A stretch of DNA of 64,000 nt from Oceanobacillus sp. FSL K6-2867 (GCF_037963145.1 NZ_CP150144.1:3844001-3908000); one strand, 5' to 3'; shown: positions 47,421-57,995, numbered from the stretch's first letter. Numbers and translations: made by a program. Notes: generated from the sequence alone by a model not told the origin.

Positions 47421-48896
47421 ATGAATTTAAATGAATTACTACATGTGTTACCTTTTTATAAAACATCAATGCCGATTGATAAAATAGAAGTTAATGCTAT
47501 TGAAATGGATTCACGGAAAGTAAAATCAGGAAATGTTTTTGTTTGCATTTCCGGTTATACGGTTGATGGACATGATTTTATTGACGATGCGGTAAAGCAG
47601 GGAGCCGTTGCAATCATTGCCGAAAAACAAGTTGAGGCCCCTGTTCCAGTTATTATGGTAGACGATACAAATCGAGCGTTATCTGTACTTGCGGGCAAGT
47701 TTTTCGATTACCCAACATCCAAACTGCCACTAATTGGTGTAACTGGTACGAATGGGAAAACTACGGTTACGTATTTATTGGATGAGATTTTCAAACAACA
47801 GACAAAGAAAACAGGTGTTATTGGAACGATTCAGCTGAAAATCGGTGAAGAAATATATCCGATCTCGAATACAACTCCCGATTCTCTCAGCCTGCAGCGA
47901 ACATTCCATAAGATGCTTGATGAAGGTGTAGATCAGGCTATTATGGAAGTTTCTTCACATGCACTGGATATGGGAAGAGTACACGGATGTGATTATGATA
48001 TTGCCATCTTCACGAATTTATCTCAAGATCATTTAGATTACCATTCAGATTTACAAGACTATCTCCGAGCTAAAAGCCTTTTGTTTGCGCAACTTGGAAA
48101 TAGCTATGATGAAATGAATCGAAAATTTGCTATTTTAAATGCCGACGATGAGGCAAGCAATCTATTGAAACGAAGTACTGCACAGCATGTAATGACCTAT
48201 GGATGCCATCATGAGGCAACTGTAATGGCCAAAGATATTCACCTTGACGCTGCAGGAACGTCCTTTACGTTAACATCGCCTTTAGGGGATATCGAAATCT
48301 CAAGCCGGTTAATTGGTATGTTTAATGTGTATAACATGCTCGCTGCAAGTACAGCAGCAATTGCTGCAAATGTATCATTAACAATGATTAAAACAGCGCT
48401 TGAGCAAATTGAAGGTGTAAATGGCCGGTTTGAACCAGTTGCAGAAGGTCAAAACTATGCTGTTATTGTTGATTATGCACATACACCCGATTCTTTAGAG
48501 AACGTATTGCAGACTGCAAGAGAATTTGCGAAAAATAAGGTTTATGTTGTCGTTGGCTGTGGTGGGGACCGCGATCGTACGAAACGTCCATTAATGGCAT
48601 CGATAGCGGTGCAATATGCTGACCATGCAATTTTTACGTCTGATAATCCTAGAACAGAGGATCCACAGTTGATTTTAAATGATATGACAGATGTGTTAGA
48701 TGAAAGTAGTAGCTATGAAGTAATCGTTGACCGCAAAGCCGCGATCTCACAAGCTATCAAGCAGGCTGCTTCAGATGATATTATTCTAATTGCTGGAAAA
48801 GGGCATGAAACATATCAGATTATTGGACATACGAAATATGATTTTGATGATCGGGAAGTAGCAAGAAATGCGATTCGCAATAAGGAGAAATATTGA
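47421..48896 (+). CDS. murE: UDP-MurNAc-tripeptide synthetase MurE (meso-diaminopimelate adding)
   Basis: Cytoplasmic ligase adding the third residue of the stem peptide. 491 residues with ATP-binding GVTGTNGKTT (about 107-116), carbamylated-lysine region and the substrate-selecting motif DNPR (about 407), which marks meso-diaminopimelate rather than lysine. The start is the ATG at 47421. The stop overlaps the murF start by one base. Confidence 0.95.
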   Translation: MNLNELLHVLPFYKTSMPIDKIEVNAIEMDSRKVKSGNVFVCISGYTVDGHDFIDDAVKQGAVAIIAEKQVEAPVPVIMVDDTNRALSVLAGKFFDYPTSKLPLIGVTGTNGKTTVTYLLDEIFKQQTKKTGVIGTIQLKIGEEIYPISNTTPDSLSLQRTFHKMLDEGVDQAIMEVSSHALDMGRVHGCDYDIAIFTNLSQDHLDYHSDLQDYLRAKSLLFAQLGNSYDEMNRKFAILNADDEASNLLKRSTAQHVMTYGCHHEATVMAKDIHLDAAGTSFTLTSPLGDIEISSRLIGMFNVYNMLAASTAAIAANVSLTMIKTALEQIEGVNGRFEPVAEGQNYAVIVDYAHTPDSLENVLQTAREFAKNKVYVVVGCGGDRDRTKRPLMASIAVQYADHAIFTSDNPRTEDPQLILNDMTDVLDESSSYEVIVDRKAAISQAIKQAASDDIILIAGKGHETYQIIGHTKYDFDDREVARNAIRNKEKY

Positions 48897-50266
48897 TGCT
48901 ATTTACTACTAATTGGCTAGCAAAACAATTCCCTTCCTATCAAGGGAGGGGACAGGAAAATATAACAATAAAGCAAGTAACGACCGATAGCAGAACTAAG
49001 GGTGAAGGTCTATTATTTGTACCGCTTGTTGGAGAGAACTTTGATGGGCATGACTTTGTAAAGCAAGCGATAGAAAATGGAGCATGTGCTATCATTTGGG
49101 ATGAAAGCAAGTATCTACCAGATAGCATCCCGAATAACCTTCCTATCTATTTTGTAAAAGATACCCTGAAAGCACTTCAGGATTTATCATCTGCTCATAG
49201 AACTGAGGTTGATCCTATTGTAATTGGAATAACCGGCTCTAATGGCAAAACAACAACAAAGGATTTGGCTTCTGCTGTCGTTAAAACAACTTATCGTACG
49301 CATGCTACAAAGGGGAATTTCAATAATCATATTGGATTGCCACTGACAATTTTATCAATGGATCGAAATACCGAAGCTTTAATAGTAGAAATGGGTATGA
49401 GTAACTTCGAAGAGATTGATTTATTGACACGTATTGCCAGACCAGACATTGCAATAATTACGAATATCGGTGAGTCACATATTGAATTCCTAGGATCGCG
49501 TGAGGGGATTGCCAAGGCAAAACTTGAAATTGTAAATGGCTTGGATAAAGATGGCATCCTGATTATTGATGGCGACGAACCATTACTACGCGAAAAAAAC
49601 ATTGAGCAGAAAAAAATTACATGTGGCTTCAGTGAAGAAAATGATTATAACATTTCAGAGGTAAAGATACATACAACGGAAACAGAATTTGTGTTTTCGG
49701 ATGGAATCTCTTATCACATCCCACTGTTTGGCAAGCACCATGCAAAAAATGCATCATTTGCATTAGCTTTAGGAAAGTTTCTAAACATTCCTACTGAAAA
49801 AAGCAAGCAAGCTTTACAAAATCTGAAGCTTACAGGAATGCGGTTTGAACTAGTTAAAGGGAAAAATAATGTGTCTATTATAAATGATGCTTATAATGCA
49901 TCGGCTACTTCCATGAAGGCAGCGATTGAAGTGGTAAAACAAATGAGCGGGTTCCAAGAGAAAGTATTAGTGCTTGGTGATATTCTAGAATTAGGTGATC
50001 ATGCAAGGGAATTCCATGAGTCGGTTGCCGAAGTCATTGAAGAGCCTATTACGGTACTTTTTACATATGGAGATCATGCAAAATGGATTCAAGCAGCGGT
50101 TCAAGCGAAGGATCAAAAGATAGTATGCAAACATTTTGCCTCTAAGGAAGAGTTAGTTCATGAGCTTGATCCATATTTAACAAAAAATTCGTTATTATTG
50201 TTTAAAGCATCTCGAGGATTAAAATTTGAAGAAATGATCGAAGCTATTAGTACAAATGAAAATTAG
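48896..50266 (+). CDS. murF: UDP-MurNAc-tripeptide--D-Ala-D-Ala ligase MurF
   Basis: Adds D-Ala-D-Ala to finish the pentapeptide precursor. 456 residues; ATP-binding [14 protein letters not shown] (about 109-122) and NDAYNAS (about 330). The start is the ATG at 48896 sharing the A of the murE TGA, behind AAGGAG. In B. subtilis murF lies with ddl outside the dcw cluster; here it occupies the ancestral slot between murE and mraY. Confidence 0.95.
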   Translation: MLFTTNWLAKQFPSYQGRGQENITIKQVTTDSRTKGEGLLFVPLVGENFDGHDFVKQAIENGACAIIWDESKYLPDSIPNNLPIYFVKDTLKALQDLSSAHRTEVDPIVIGITGSNGKTTTKDLASAVVKTTYRTHATKGNFNNHIGLPLTILSMDRNTEALIVEMGMSNFEEIDLLTRIARPDIAIITNIGESHIEFLGSREGIAKAKLEIVNGLDKDGILIIDGDEPLLREKNIEQKKITCGFSEENDYNISEVKIHTTETEFVFSDGISYHIPLFGKHHAKNASFALALGKFLNIPTEKSKQALQNLKLTGMRFELVKGKNNVSIINDAYNASATSMKAAIEVVKQMSGFQEKVLVLGDILELGDHAREFHESVAEVIEEPITVLFTYGDHAKWIQAAVQAKDQKIVCKHFASKEELVHELDPYLTKNSLLLFKASRGLKFEEMIEAISTNEN

Positions 50267-50359
50267 ATTGCAGTAAAGCAATAGATAAATTTATTAAAAT
50301 AAACAAACGTATTGATTCATCCAATCTATTTGGACGGTTATGTATGAGGAGGAAAGAAA

Positions 50360-51343
50360 GTGAATTTAACTGTTTTATTAATCACATTAGCGATTGCATT
50401 TCTCATTACCGTTCTTTTATCTCCAATATTTATTCCATTTTTAAGAAGATTAAAGTTTGGGCAAAGCATTAGAGAAGAAGGACCAAAATCACATTTGAAA
50501 AAAACTGGTACACCTACAATGGGTGGTATCATGATTATATTTAGTGTAATTATTACATCGATTATAATGGCTTCAAGAGTAAGTGAATCTGGCATCGGCT
50601 ATGAATTATGGCTGCTGGTATTTGTTATCTTTGGGTATGGTTTACTTGGATTTCTTGATGATTTCATTAAAGTAGCAATGAAACGGAACCTTGGGTTAAC
50701 TTCACTTCAAAAGCTGTTTGGTCAAATCGTTATTGCACTTGTATTTTACTTTATTTTACGTAATCAAGGGTTCTCAACTGCAGTACAAATACCTGGAACG
50801 GATATACAATGGGAGCTTGGTTGGGGATATGCACTGTTAATTATATTTATGCTTGTCGGGGCATCCAACGCTGTAAACTTAACAGATGGTCTAGATGGAC
50901 TATTAGCAGGTACAGCCGCAATTGCATTTGGAGCATTTGCTATACTTGCTTGGTACGGCACCGGACAAAATGAAGCAGCTGTTTTTGCGTTGGCTGTCGT
51001 TGGAGCATTACTCGGATTTCTAGTATTTAATGCACACCCAGCAAAGGTGTTCATGGGAGATACAGGGTCACTCGCACTTGGAGGAGCTATTGCAGCTATT
51101 TCAATTCTATTGAAAATGGAAATTCTGTTAGTAATTATTGGTGGTGTCTTTGTAATTGAAACACTCTCCGTAATTATTCAGGTGATTTCCTTTAAGACAA
51201 CAGGAAAGCGTGTATTTAAAATGAGTCCATTACATCACCATTATGAATTGCTTGGTTGGTCAGAATGGCGAGTTGTAACGACATTTTGGTTAGTAGGACT
51301 TTTATTTGCCGCGCTTGGCATTTACATTGAGGTGGGCTTATGA
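50360..51343 (+). CDS. mraY: Phospho-MurNAc-pentapeptide transferase MraY
   Basis: Membrane enzyme that makes lipid I from UDP-MurNAc-pentapeptide and undecaprenyl phosphate. 327 residues, about ten helices; motifs [38 protein letters not shown] and SPLHHHYEL. It starts with GTG at 50360 behind a strong AGGAGG. It overlaps murD by four bases. Confidence 0.97.
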   Translation: MNLTVLLITLAIAFLITVLLSPIFIPFLRRLKFGQSIREEGPKSHLKKTGTPTMGGIMIIFSVIITSIIMASRVSESGIGYELWLLVFVIFGYGLLGFLDDFIKVAMKRNLGLTSLQKLFGQIVIALVFYFILRNQGFSTAVQIPGTDIQWELGWGYALLIIFMLVGASNAVNLTDGLDGLLAGTAAIAFGAFAILAWYGTGQNEAAVFALAVVGALLGFLVFNAHPAKVFMGDTGSLALGGAIAAISILLKMEILLVIIGGVFVIETLSVIIQVISFKTTGKRVFKMSPLHHHYELLGWSEWRVVTTFWLVGLLFAALGIYIEVGL

Positions 51344-52689
51344 GAAAACTGAAAGACTTTCCATATTCTAACGTAGTTGTTTTAGGTCTTGCACGAAGCG
51401 GGACAGCAGCAGCACAAATCTTGCTAGCAAACAATAGGACAATTCGCGTTAATGATAAACAAGCAACAGAGCAGGATGACGTTGTTATACAATTAAAAGA
51501 GATGGGTGCTGAAGTTATTATTGGCTCCCATCCTATTTCCGTTTTAGATGGTATGGACATTGTTGTTAAAAATCCTGGTATTTCCTACGATAATCCGATT
51601 GTTGCGGAAGCGATGAAGCGTAATATTCCTATTATTACGGAAATTGAATTGGCCTATCATTTATTTGATGGACCAATCATCGGAGTGACGGGCTCAAATG
51701 GAAAAACTACAACGACTACATTAGTTACGGATATGCTCAAGAAAAGCGACCAACCAGTTAGAGTAGCTGGAAATATTGGTATTGTAGCTACAGAAGCTGT
51801 GCAATCGATGGAAAATAATGAAAGACTTGTGCTTGAACTATCATCATTTCAATTGCAAGGTACTGAAAAATTCAGACCGACAACAGCAATTTTATTAAAT
51901 ATATTTGAAGCACATTTGGATTACCATAAAACGTTAACCAATTATAAACAGGCGAAATTTAATATCTTTAGAAACCAGACTGAAAACGACTACCTGATTT
52001 ATAATGCAGAGGATAAGGCCATTACAGAGGAAGTAAAGGATGCCCGTGCAAAGCTCGTTCCTTTTTCAGTTCAGCAAAAACTGGAAACAGGTGCCTGGAT
52101 TGATGACAAGTATGTTTATTTCAGGAATGAAAAAATAATTGAGTTGAATAAAATCGTATTAGTCGGAGAGCATAATCTACAAAATATTTTAGCTGCAATC
52201 GCTGCTGCAAAGTTAAACGGTGCGACTAACGAAGGTATTTACCAGGTGTTAACAACCTTTTCAGGTGTAGAGCATCGTTTACAATTTGTTGAAAATGTTA
52301 ATGGAAGACTTTTTTACAATGATTCAAAAGCAACAAATATACTGGCAACTCAAAAAGCATTAGATTCATTTAAGCAATCAACAATTCTTTTAGCAGGCGG
52401 ACTTGACCGCGGGAATGCATTTACCGATCTGCAGCCACATCTGAAGCATGTTCGAGCAATGGTCGTCTTCGGTCAAACTGCAAGCAAGCTAAAAGAGCTG
52501 GCAGATGATGCTGGGATAGATACTGTAATTGAATCTCAGAATGTTGAAGAAGCAGTAAACGCTGCATATTCGATTTCAATGGAAAATGAAGTTATTCTTT
52601 TGTCCCCGGCATGTGCAAGCTGGGATCAATATCGAACGTTTGAAGAAAGAGGAGACATGTTTGTACAAGCCGTGCATAAGCTAATGTAG
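51340..52689 (+). CDS. murD: UDP-MurNAc-L-alanine--D-glutamate ligase MurD
   Basis: Adds D-glutamate to the precursor. 449 residues: N-terminal UDP-binding domain ([12 protein letters not shown]), ATP loop [14 protein letters not shown] (about 113-126) and NDSKATN (about 327). Its ATG overlaps the mraY TGA (ATGA), giving translational coupling. Confidence 0.97.
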   Translation: MRKLKDFPYSNVVVLGLARSGTAAAQILLANNRTIRVNDKQATEQDDVVIQLKEMGAEVIIGSHPISVLDGMDIVVKNPGISYDNPIVAEAMKRNIPIITEIELAYHLFDGPIIGVTGSNGKTTTTTLVTDMLKKSDQPVRVAGNIGIVATEAVQSMENNERLVLELSSFQLQGTEKFRPTTAILLNIFEAHLDYHKTLTNYKQAKFNIFRNQTENDYLIYNAEDKAITEEVKDARAKLVPFSVQQKLETGAWIDDKYVYFRNEKIIELNKIVLVGEHNLQNILAAIAAAKLNGATNEGIYQVLTTFSGVEHRLQFVENVNGRLFYNDSKATNILATQKALDSFKQSTILLAGGLDRGNAFTDLQPHLKHVRAMVVFGQTASKLKELADDAGIDTVIESQNVEEAVNAAYSISMENEVILLSPACASWDQYRTFEERGDMFVQAVHKLM

Positions 52690-52705
52690 GGGCAAATACA
52701 AATAT

Positions 52706-52729
52706 GGTTCAGCTGGTCAGAAGCTGAAC
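52706..52729. other. Hairpin after murD without T tail
   Basis: GTTCAGCT pairs exactly with AGCTGAAC. The bases that follow are A-rich, so read-through into spoVE is likely; a sporulation promoter for spoVE could lie between this hairpin and 52828 but was not identified. Confidence 0.45.
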
Positions 52730-52827
52730 AAAAAGAAGTTATCTATAATTAGTATTTTCATTTTCGAAAAACAATATAGTGCAAATTGCAAATGCCCCTA
52801 GTCCAATACTGGAAAAGGGGTGTTTTT

Positions 52828-53940
52828 TTGTTAAACAAACTATTAAAGGAGCAAAGAAAGCCAGATCTTCCTTTGCTTTTTATTATCGTTATTTTGTTAG
52901 TAGTAGGCATTATCATGGTATACAGTTCATCTTACGTGTGGTCTGATTACAAATTTGATGATTCCTTTTATTACTTAAAAAGACAACTGCTGTTTGCTGG
53001 AGCAGGAGTAGTGGCAATGTTTTTCTTTATGGTTATTCCTTATTATACTTGGAAAAAATACGCGAATATTATTCTTTTAATCTGCTTTTTATTGTTACTG
53101 CTAGTATTAATCCCTGGGATCGGTTTAGTGCGTGGGGGAGCGCAGAGTTGGATTGGGGTTGGAGCATTTAGTATTCAACCATCTGAATTTATGAAACTGG
53201 GCTTAATTATTTTTCTTGCTGCAATTCTATCGGCAAATCAAAAGTATATAGCTTCATTTAAAAAAGGCTTTTTCCCATGTGTTTTACTTGTTTTTAGTGC
53301 TTTTGGCCTTATTATGCTGCAGCCAGATCTTGGCACTGGAATGGTCCTTGTTCTTACCTGTATGATTATGATTTTTGCTGCTGGGGCCAGGTTATCTCAT
53401 TTTTTTGGTCTTGCTGCTATTGGGATGCTCGGTTTTATAGGCTTGATTGCATCCGCGCCATATCGGATCAGTCGAATTACGGCATTTCTCAATCCATGGG
53501 AAGATCCACTTGGAGATGGTTTTCAAATTATTCAATCTCTCTATGCAATTGGTCCAGGCGGATTAATGGGATTAGGTTTAGGGAATAGCTTGCAAAAGTA
53601 TTTTTATCTACCTGAGCCGCAAACTGATTTTATATTTGCTATATTAGGTGAGGAGCTCGGCTTTATTGGGGGAACTGTAATTATCATCATGTTTTTCCTG
53701 CTTTTGTGGAGAGGAATTAAAATTTCCCTTGAAGCACCAGATCTTTTTGGACGTTTTTTAGCATTAGGAATTGCAGGGATGCTTGCAATACAAGCGATGA
53801 TTAATATAAGTGTTGTAATTGGTCTGATTCCTGTTACTGGAATTACATTACCTTTTTTAAGCTATGGAGGTTCATCACTAACATTGACACTATGCTCTGT
53901 AGGCATTTTGTTAAATATTAGTATATATTCTAAGATTTAA
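52828..53940 (+). CDS. spoVE: SEDS glycosyltransferase SpoVE (spore cortex)
   Basis: FtsW/RodA-type lipid II polymerase used for spore cortex, working with SpoVD. 370 residues, ten helices; IMVYSSSYVW, IQPSEFMKLGLI, LQPDLGTGMV, QTDFIFAILGEELGFIGG and LPFLSYGGSSLTLT, all very close to B. subtilis SpoVE. I choose TTG at 52828, spaced after AAAAGGGGTG; earlier in-frame ATGs have no ribosome binding site. murG and murB, which follow in B. subtilis, are missing. Confidence 0.93.
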   Translation: MLNKLLKEQRKPDLPLLFIIVILLVVGIIMVYSSSYVWSDYKFDDSFYYLKRQLLFAGAGVVAMFFFMVIPYYTWKKYANIILLICFLLLLLVLIPGIGLVRGGAQSWIGVGAFSIQPSEFMKLGLIIFLAAILSANQKYIASFKKGFFPCVLLVFSAFGLIMLQPDLGTGMVLVLTCMIMIFAAGARLSHFFGLAAIGMLGFIGLIASAPYRISRITAFLNPWEDPLGDGFQIIQSLYAIGPGGLMGLGLGNSLQKYFYLPEPQTDFIFAILGEELGFIGGTVIIIMFFLLLWRGIKISLEAPDLFGRFLALGIAGMLAIQAMINISVVIGLIPVTGITLPFLSYGGSSLTLTLCSVGILLNISIYSKI

Positions 53941-54055
53941 AGTATTAAAGTAAATAGCTCATAAGCCCCTAACTTGGAAAAAATTCACAGCTTTATAACT
54001 GGAAAAACTTGATAAAGTATGATAAGTACACTACATCTTCCACCGTGTTTTATGA

Positions 54056-54104
54056 TATAATTCAATTAACAGATAAAAACGGCTTTAAGATTTGCCGTTT
54101 TATT
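54056..54104 (+). promoter_or_regulatory. TATAAT box and terminator-like hairpin in the divIB leader
   Basis: TATAAT (54056-54061; -35 weak) is followed at 54076-54101 by AAAACGGC pairing with GCCGTTTT and a moderately T-rich tail. The hairpin would lie almost at the 5' end of a divIB transcript, about 40 bases before the start. It could end spoVE transcription or act as a leader structure. Confidence 0.5.
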
Positions 54105-54145
54105 CTTTTGCTAACGTAAATACATGTAAAAAGGAAGAAATGGAG

Positions 54146-54958
54146 ATGAGCAAAAAAAATATTGTTTCAATCGAGGATCGCATTCCAAAATTGAAACAAG
54201 CACGTAAGAAAAAAGCGAATCGACGTCTTATATTTTATCTTTCAATCTTTTTCTTCTTGATATCTATAATTGTATATTTACAATCACCATTGAGTCATAT
54301 AAAAACGATTGACGTTAATGGAAACAGGTATGTGACAGATGAAGAGATTATTGAAAACAGCAATTTAACGACTGATACAAATATATGGACAATTAACCGT
54401 TCAGAAATAGAACAATTAATAAAAAAGAACCCAATTTTAGAGTCTGTTAAAGTAAGCAGAAAACTACCATGGACAATTGATATCCAAGTAAAAGAACAAA
54501 AAATCATTGGATACATCCGTAACGATACATCATATAAGCCTGTAATGGGAAATGGTAAAGTTCTAAATGTTACGAATAACACGTTTAATGGTGAGGCTCC
54601 GCTAATTTATGGGTTTGATGATGATAAATATCTACATAGAATGGCTGAGGAGCTAAAGAAACTGCCTGGCAGCATTATGAATGTTATCTCGGAAATCCAT
54701 TGGGTTCCTTCAGAAGATAATAAAAATACAGTACTTTTGTATATGACTGATGGCTACCTTGTAAAGGGAACGATTCGTGATTTTGCAAAAAAAATGGAAG
54801 TTTATCCATCAATTGTTGCACAGCTTGACCCAGAAGAAAAAGGGATTATTCATATTGGAGTTGGAATCTATTTTGAGTCTTTTAATCAAGAAGAGGACGA
54901 GAATATGACAGAAATAGAAGGAATTCCAGACAATGAGGAATCAACAGAATCCGAATAA
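54146..54958 (+). CDS. divIB: Cell division protein DivIB (FtsQ)
   Basis: A 270-residue bitopic division protein: basic cytoplasmic segment with IVSIEDRIPKLKQARKKKANRR, one helix (about 33-50), then POTRA (IKTIDVNGNRYVTDEEII) and beta domains and an acidic tail. It stabilises FtsL and DivIC at the septum. I prefer the ATG at 54146 (MSKKN) to the ATG at 54140; both follow AAGGAAG. Confidence 0.92.
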   Translation: MSKKNIVSIEDRIPKLKQARKKKANRRLIFYLSIFFFLISIIVYLQSPLSHIKTIDVNGNRYVTDEEIIENSNLTTDTNIWTINRSEIEQLIKKNPILESVKVSRKLPWTIDIQVKEQKIIGYIRNDTSYKPVMGNGKVLNVTNNTFNGEAPLIYGFDDDKYLHRMAEELKKLPGSIMNVISEIHWVPSEDNKNTVLLYMTDGYLVKGTIRDFAKKMEVYPSIVAQLDPEEKGIIHIGVGIYFESFNQEEDENMTEIEGIPDNEESTESE

Positions 54959-55361
54959 ATAAATGTTGTGGTAGGAAAGTCATATAAATAGCTATGGTTA
55001 CGAAAGATATAAAAGAAATTCATAAAAGGTTGTTCAAAAAACTGGTGAAATTGACTTACCGACTTTCGCTGAGAAAGAAAACGTAGCTGCATTGCTATAA
55101 AGCTTTACGGTGGTTAAGAAAACCTCAGTAGCTTTGCGATAGTCGGCCATGGTCTTTTTCAGCATCGTTTGAACACATTTTTAGAGGAATTTAGTTTTTT
55201 TAAAGCGTGAAGAAGGGATATTGCCATCTTATGTGGAATAACCTATATATGTTTTATTTTTTTACTGATTTCCTATAAAATAGTAGATTACAATAGATAA
55301 AAAGTAAGTTCATAGAAACTCCAGTAATACTGGATGTTTCTGATTCTGGAGGTGCCATTCG
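54959..55361 (+). promoter_or_regulatory. Intergenic region and promoter candidates before ftsA
   Basis: About 400 bases holding a MITE-like element (55025-55182) and the ftsA promoters. At 55183-55191 AGAGGAATT fits the sigma-H -35 consensus RNAGGAWWW; 14 bases on, CGTGAAGAA is only a partial match to the -10 RNNGAATWW. TATAAA near 55273 is a possible sigma-A -10. In B. subtilis ftsAZ has sigma-A and sigma-H promoters, which makes the sigma-H reading reasonable but not proven. Confidence 0.4.
55025..55182. repeat. MITE-like element between divIB and ftsA
   Basis: Left end AAAGGTTGTTCAAAAA; right end, reversed, AAAAATGTGTTCAAA, giving short imperfect terminal inverted repeats (TGTTCAAA). Non-coding, about 158 bases. 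The left end matches the right end of the element at 13956-14152, so the two probably belong to one family, although the interiors differ. Confidence 0.5.
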
Positions 55362-56645
55362 TTGAATAATAGTGAAATATTAGTAAGTCTTGATATAGGT
55401 ACAACAACGATTAAAGTTATTATTGGAGAAGTATTGAACGATTCATTGAACATTATTGGGGTCGGGACCGCTAAATCTCTTGGTATGAAAAAAGGTGCAA
55501 TTGTTGATATTGATCAAACGGTACATTCAATTCGAAACGCGGTTGAGCAGGCTGAGCGTATGGTAGGGATGCAGATTGAAAGTGTTGTCGTCGGTATAAA
55601 CGGAAGTCATGTTCAATTACAGCCTTGTCATGGTGTTGTCGCGGTTCAAAGTGAAAATCGCGAAATTGGTGATGAGGATGTTACAAGAGTCATTGATGGA
55701 GCACAAGTAATCTCAATACCACCTGAACGGGAAATTATTGATGTCATTCCAAAGCAGTTTATTGTGGATGGTTTGGATGAGATTACTGATCCGCGTGGTA
55801 TGATTGGTGTTCGCTTGGAAATGGAAGGTACTATTATTACATGTTCAAAAACAGTACTGCATAACATTTTAAAATGTGTAGAACGTGCTAACTTGCAAGT
55901 ATCCGATATATGCCTCCAGCCTCTTGCAGCCGGAACCATTGCTCTTTCAAAAGATGAGAAAAATATGGGTGTTGCACTAATTGATGTTGGTGGTGGATGT
56001 ACTACCGTATCGGTATTTGGAAACGACCATCTCATTTCAACAAGTGTTATTAGTTTAGGTGGAGATAATATAACAAAAGATTTGTCTATTGGGCTAAGAA
56101 CTTCCACAGAAGAAGCTGAAGATATTAAGCTAAATTATGGACATGCTTTTTACGATCATGCTTCTGAGGAAGAAGCGTTTGAAGTTTCCATTATTGGAAG
56201 CAACACGAAAGAAACCTATAATCAGCTGCAAATTTCTGATATGATTGAGGCAAGACTGGAAGAAATTTATGCTTATGTAGAAAGAGAAATTAGAAAAATG
56301 GGTTACGGAGAGCTTCCAGGCGGGTATGTGTTGACAGGTGGAACGAGTTCGATGCCAGGTAGTCTTGAGCTTGCAGGGGACTTATTCCGTTCGAACGTTC
56401 GCGTAGCTATCCCGGATTACATAGGTGTAAGAGAAGCACAATACACAGCAGGAATTGGAATTTTGCAGTTTGCTTATCATAACGCGAAGATACAAGGTAA
56501 GGATTTATACCCATCTGTAGTTGAAGATACAATTGAACCAAAACCAAAAAGAGCACAAAAACAGCCAAAGGTCAAAAAAGAAACGAAAGAAAATAAGAAA
56601 AAAGACTCTGGTTTTGCTAATTTGTTTAAGTATTTCTTTGATTAA
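55362..56645 (+). CDS. ftsA: Cell division protein FtsA
   Basis: Actin-like ATPase that tethers FtsZ filaments to the membrane. 427 residues; phosphate loop SLDIGTTTIKVIIGE (about 9-23), SHVQ 1C-domain region, ALIDVGGGCTTVSVF (about 206-220), GGTSSMPG, and a C-terminal amphipathic membrane-binding helix (FANLFKYFFD) after a Lys-rich linker. It starts with TTG at 55362 behind GGAGGTG. Confidence 0.95.
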   Translation: MNNSEILVSLDIGTTTIKVIIGEVLNDSLNIIGVGTAKSLGMKKGAIVDIDQTVHSIRNAVEQAERMVGMQIESVVVGINGSHVQLQPCHGVVAVQSENREIGDEDVTRVIDGAQVISIPPEREIIDVIPKQFIVDGLDEITDPRGMIGVRLEMEGTIITCSKTVLHNILKCVERANLQVSDICLQPLAAGTIALSKDEKNMGVALIDVGGGCTTVSVFGNDHLISTSVISLGGDNITKDLSIGLRTSTEEAEDIKLNYGHAFYDHASEEEAFEVSIIGSNTKETYNQLQISDMIEARLEEIYAYVEREIRKMGYGELPGGYVLTGGTSSMPGSLELAGDLFRSNVRVAIPDYIGVREAQYTAGIGILQFAYHNAKIQGKDLYPSVVEDTIEPKPKRAQKQPKVKKETKENKKKDSGFANLFKYFFD

Positions 56646-56668
56646 GAATAACTGATGTGAATTCAAAA

Positions 56669-56754
56669 ACTTTTTGGCAGGTAAGAAAGTATAAACCTTT
56701 ATTATTTGCATAAATCAACTAAGGCATTCGCCTATAGCGCATGCCAAACTTTTC
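56669..56754 (+). repeat. Two-hairpin intergenic repeat, copy A (ftsA-ftsZ)
   Basis: TTTTTGGCAGGTAAGAAAG ... TTTGCATAAATCAACTAAGG, then GGCATTCGCC and GCATGCCAAACTTTTC. The same order and orientation recur at 61961-62052. The second part folds as GGCAT with ATGCC. It lies 67 bases before ftsZ, inside the ftsA-ftsZ transcript. Confidence 0.75.
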
Positions 56755-56821
56755 AAAAAAAGATCACATTGAAATTAGCTTCTGGAATTCTTGTAATTTT
56801 GCACATTAGGAGGAAAGAAAT

Positions 56822-57973
56822 ATGTTAGAGTTTGATACAAATATGGAGGAATTAGCGACAATTAAAGTCATCGGTGTAGGTGGCGGTGGAAATAATGCTG
56901 TAAACCGAATGATCGAGCATGGGGTGGAAGGTGTAGAATTCATTGCGGTAAATACCGATTCACAGGCTTTGAATTTGTCTAAAGCAGAAACGAAAATACA
57001 AATAGGCGGAAAACTGACACGTGGTCTTGGTGCTGGTGCTAATCCAGAAGTTGGAAAGAAAGCTGCTGAAGAGAGTAAAGAACAGCTTGAAGAAGTACTA
57101 CAAGGAGCAGATATGATTTTCGTAACTGCTGGTATGGGTGGTGGTACTGGTACTGGTGCTGCTCCTGTTATTGCCCAGGTTGCAAAAGATCTTGGAGCAT
57201 TAACGGTAGGTGTTGTAACACGTCCATTCTCCTTTGAAGGAAGAAGACGATCTACCCAAGCAATTTCAGGAATTGATACACTTAAAGGAAGTGTTGATAC
57301 ATTAATCGTTATTCCAAATGATCGCCTGCTTGAAATTGTAGACAAAAATACTCCAATGCTTGAAGCATTCCGTGAAGCAGATAATGTATTACGACAAGGT
57401 GTACAAGGTATTTCTGATTTAATTGCGAAGCCAGGTCTCATTAATGTTGACTTTGCCGATGTCAAAACTATTATGTTTGATAAAGGTTCTGCATTAATGG
57501 GAATCGGTATTGCAACTGGGGAGACTCGTGCTACTGAAGCAGCTAAAAAGGCAATTTCCTCACCACTGCTTGAGACTTCCATTGATGGTGCACATGGTAT
57601 TCTAATGAATATTACTGGTGGTACGAATCTGAGCCTTTATGAAGTACAGGAAGCTGCAGATTTAGTTACATCGGCAGCAGACAAAGAAGTGAACGTAATT
57701 TTTGGCTCTGTTATTAATGAGAATTTAAATGATGAAATTGTTGTTACAGTAATTGCAACAGGTTTTGATGAAACTGTTCAACCAAAAGCAGAAGTAAAGC
57801 AAAAACAGCATCGTCCTATGGCAAGTCATAGTCAGCATGCTGCAACGAGGGAAGAACCTGTTCAAAGAGAGCAGCGCGAACAGCGTGAGCCACAGCAGCA
57901 GCCTCGAGTAAGACAAGAAGAAGACGAACTCGATATTCCTACATTCTTAAGAAATCGAAACCGTAATCGATAA
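56822..57973 (+). CDS. ftsZ: Cell division protein FtsZ
   Basis: Tubulin-like GTPase that builds the Z ring. 383 residues; GTP-binding [10 protein letters not shown] (about 104-113), catalytic T7 loop [11 protein letters not shown] (about 205-215), an unstructured Gln/Arg/Glu-rich linker (about 315-365) and the conserved C-terminal peptide [11 protein letters not shown] that binds FtsA, SepF and others. The ribosome binding site is AGGAGG. Confidence 0.98.
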   Translation: MLEFDTNMEELATIKVIGVGGGGNNAVNRMIEHGVEGVEFIAVNTDSQALNLSKAETKIQIGGKLTRGLGAGANPEVGKKAAEESKEQLEEVLQGADMIFVTAGMGGGTGTGAAPVIAQVAKDLGALTVGVVTRPFSFEGRRRSTQAISGIDTLKGSVDTLIVIPNDRLLEIVDKNTPMLEAFREADNVLRQGVQGISDLIAKPGLINVDFADVKTIMFDKGSALMGIGIATGETRATEAAKKAISSPLLETSIDGAHGILMNITGGTNLSLYEVQEAADLVTSAADKEVNVIFGSVINENLNDEIVVTVIATGFDETVQPKAEVKQKQHRPMASHSQHAATREEPVQREQREQREPQQQPRVRQEEDELDIPTFLRNRNRNR

Positions 57974-57995
57974 AAGTCAACTCATATTAAGACAT

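Noticed and set aside
56806..57582. 258-codon antisense open frame across ftsZ
   Set aside because: Opposite-strand shadow of ftsZ with serine/proline-rich low-complexity translation and no ribosome binding site.
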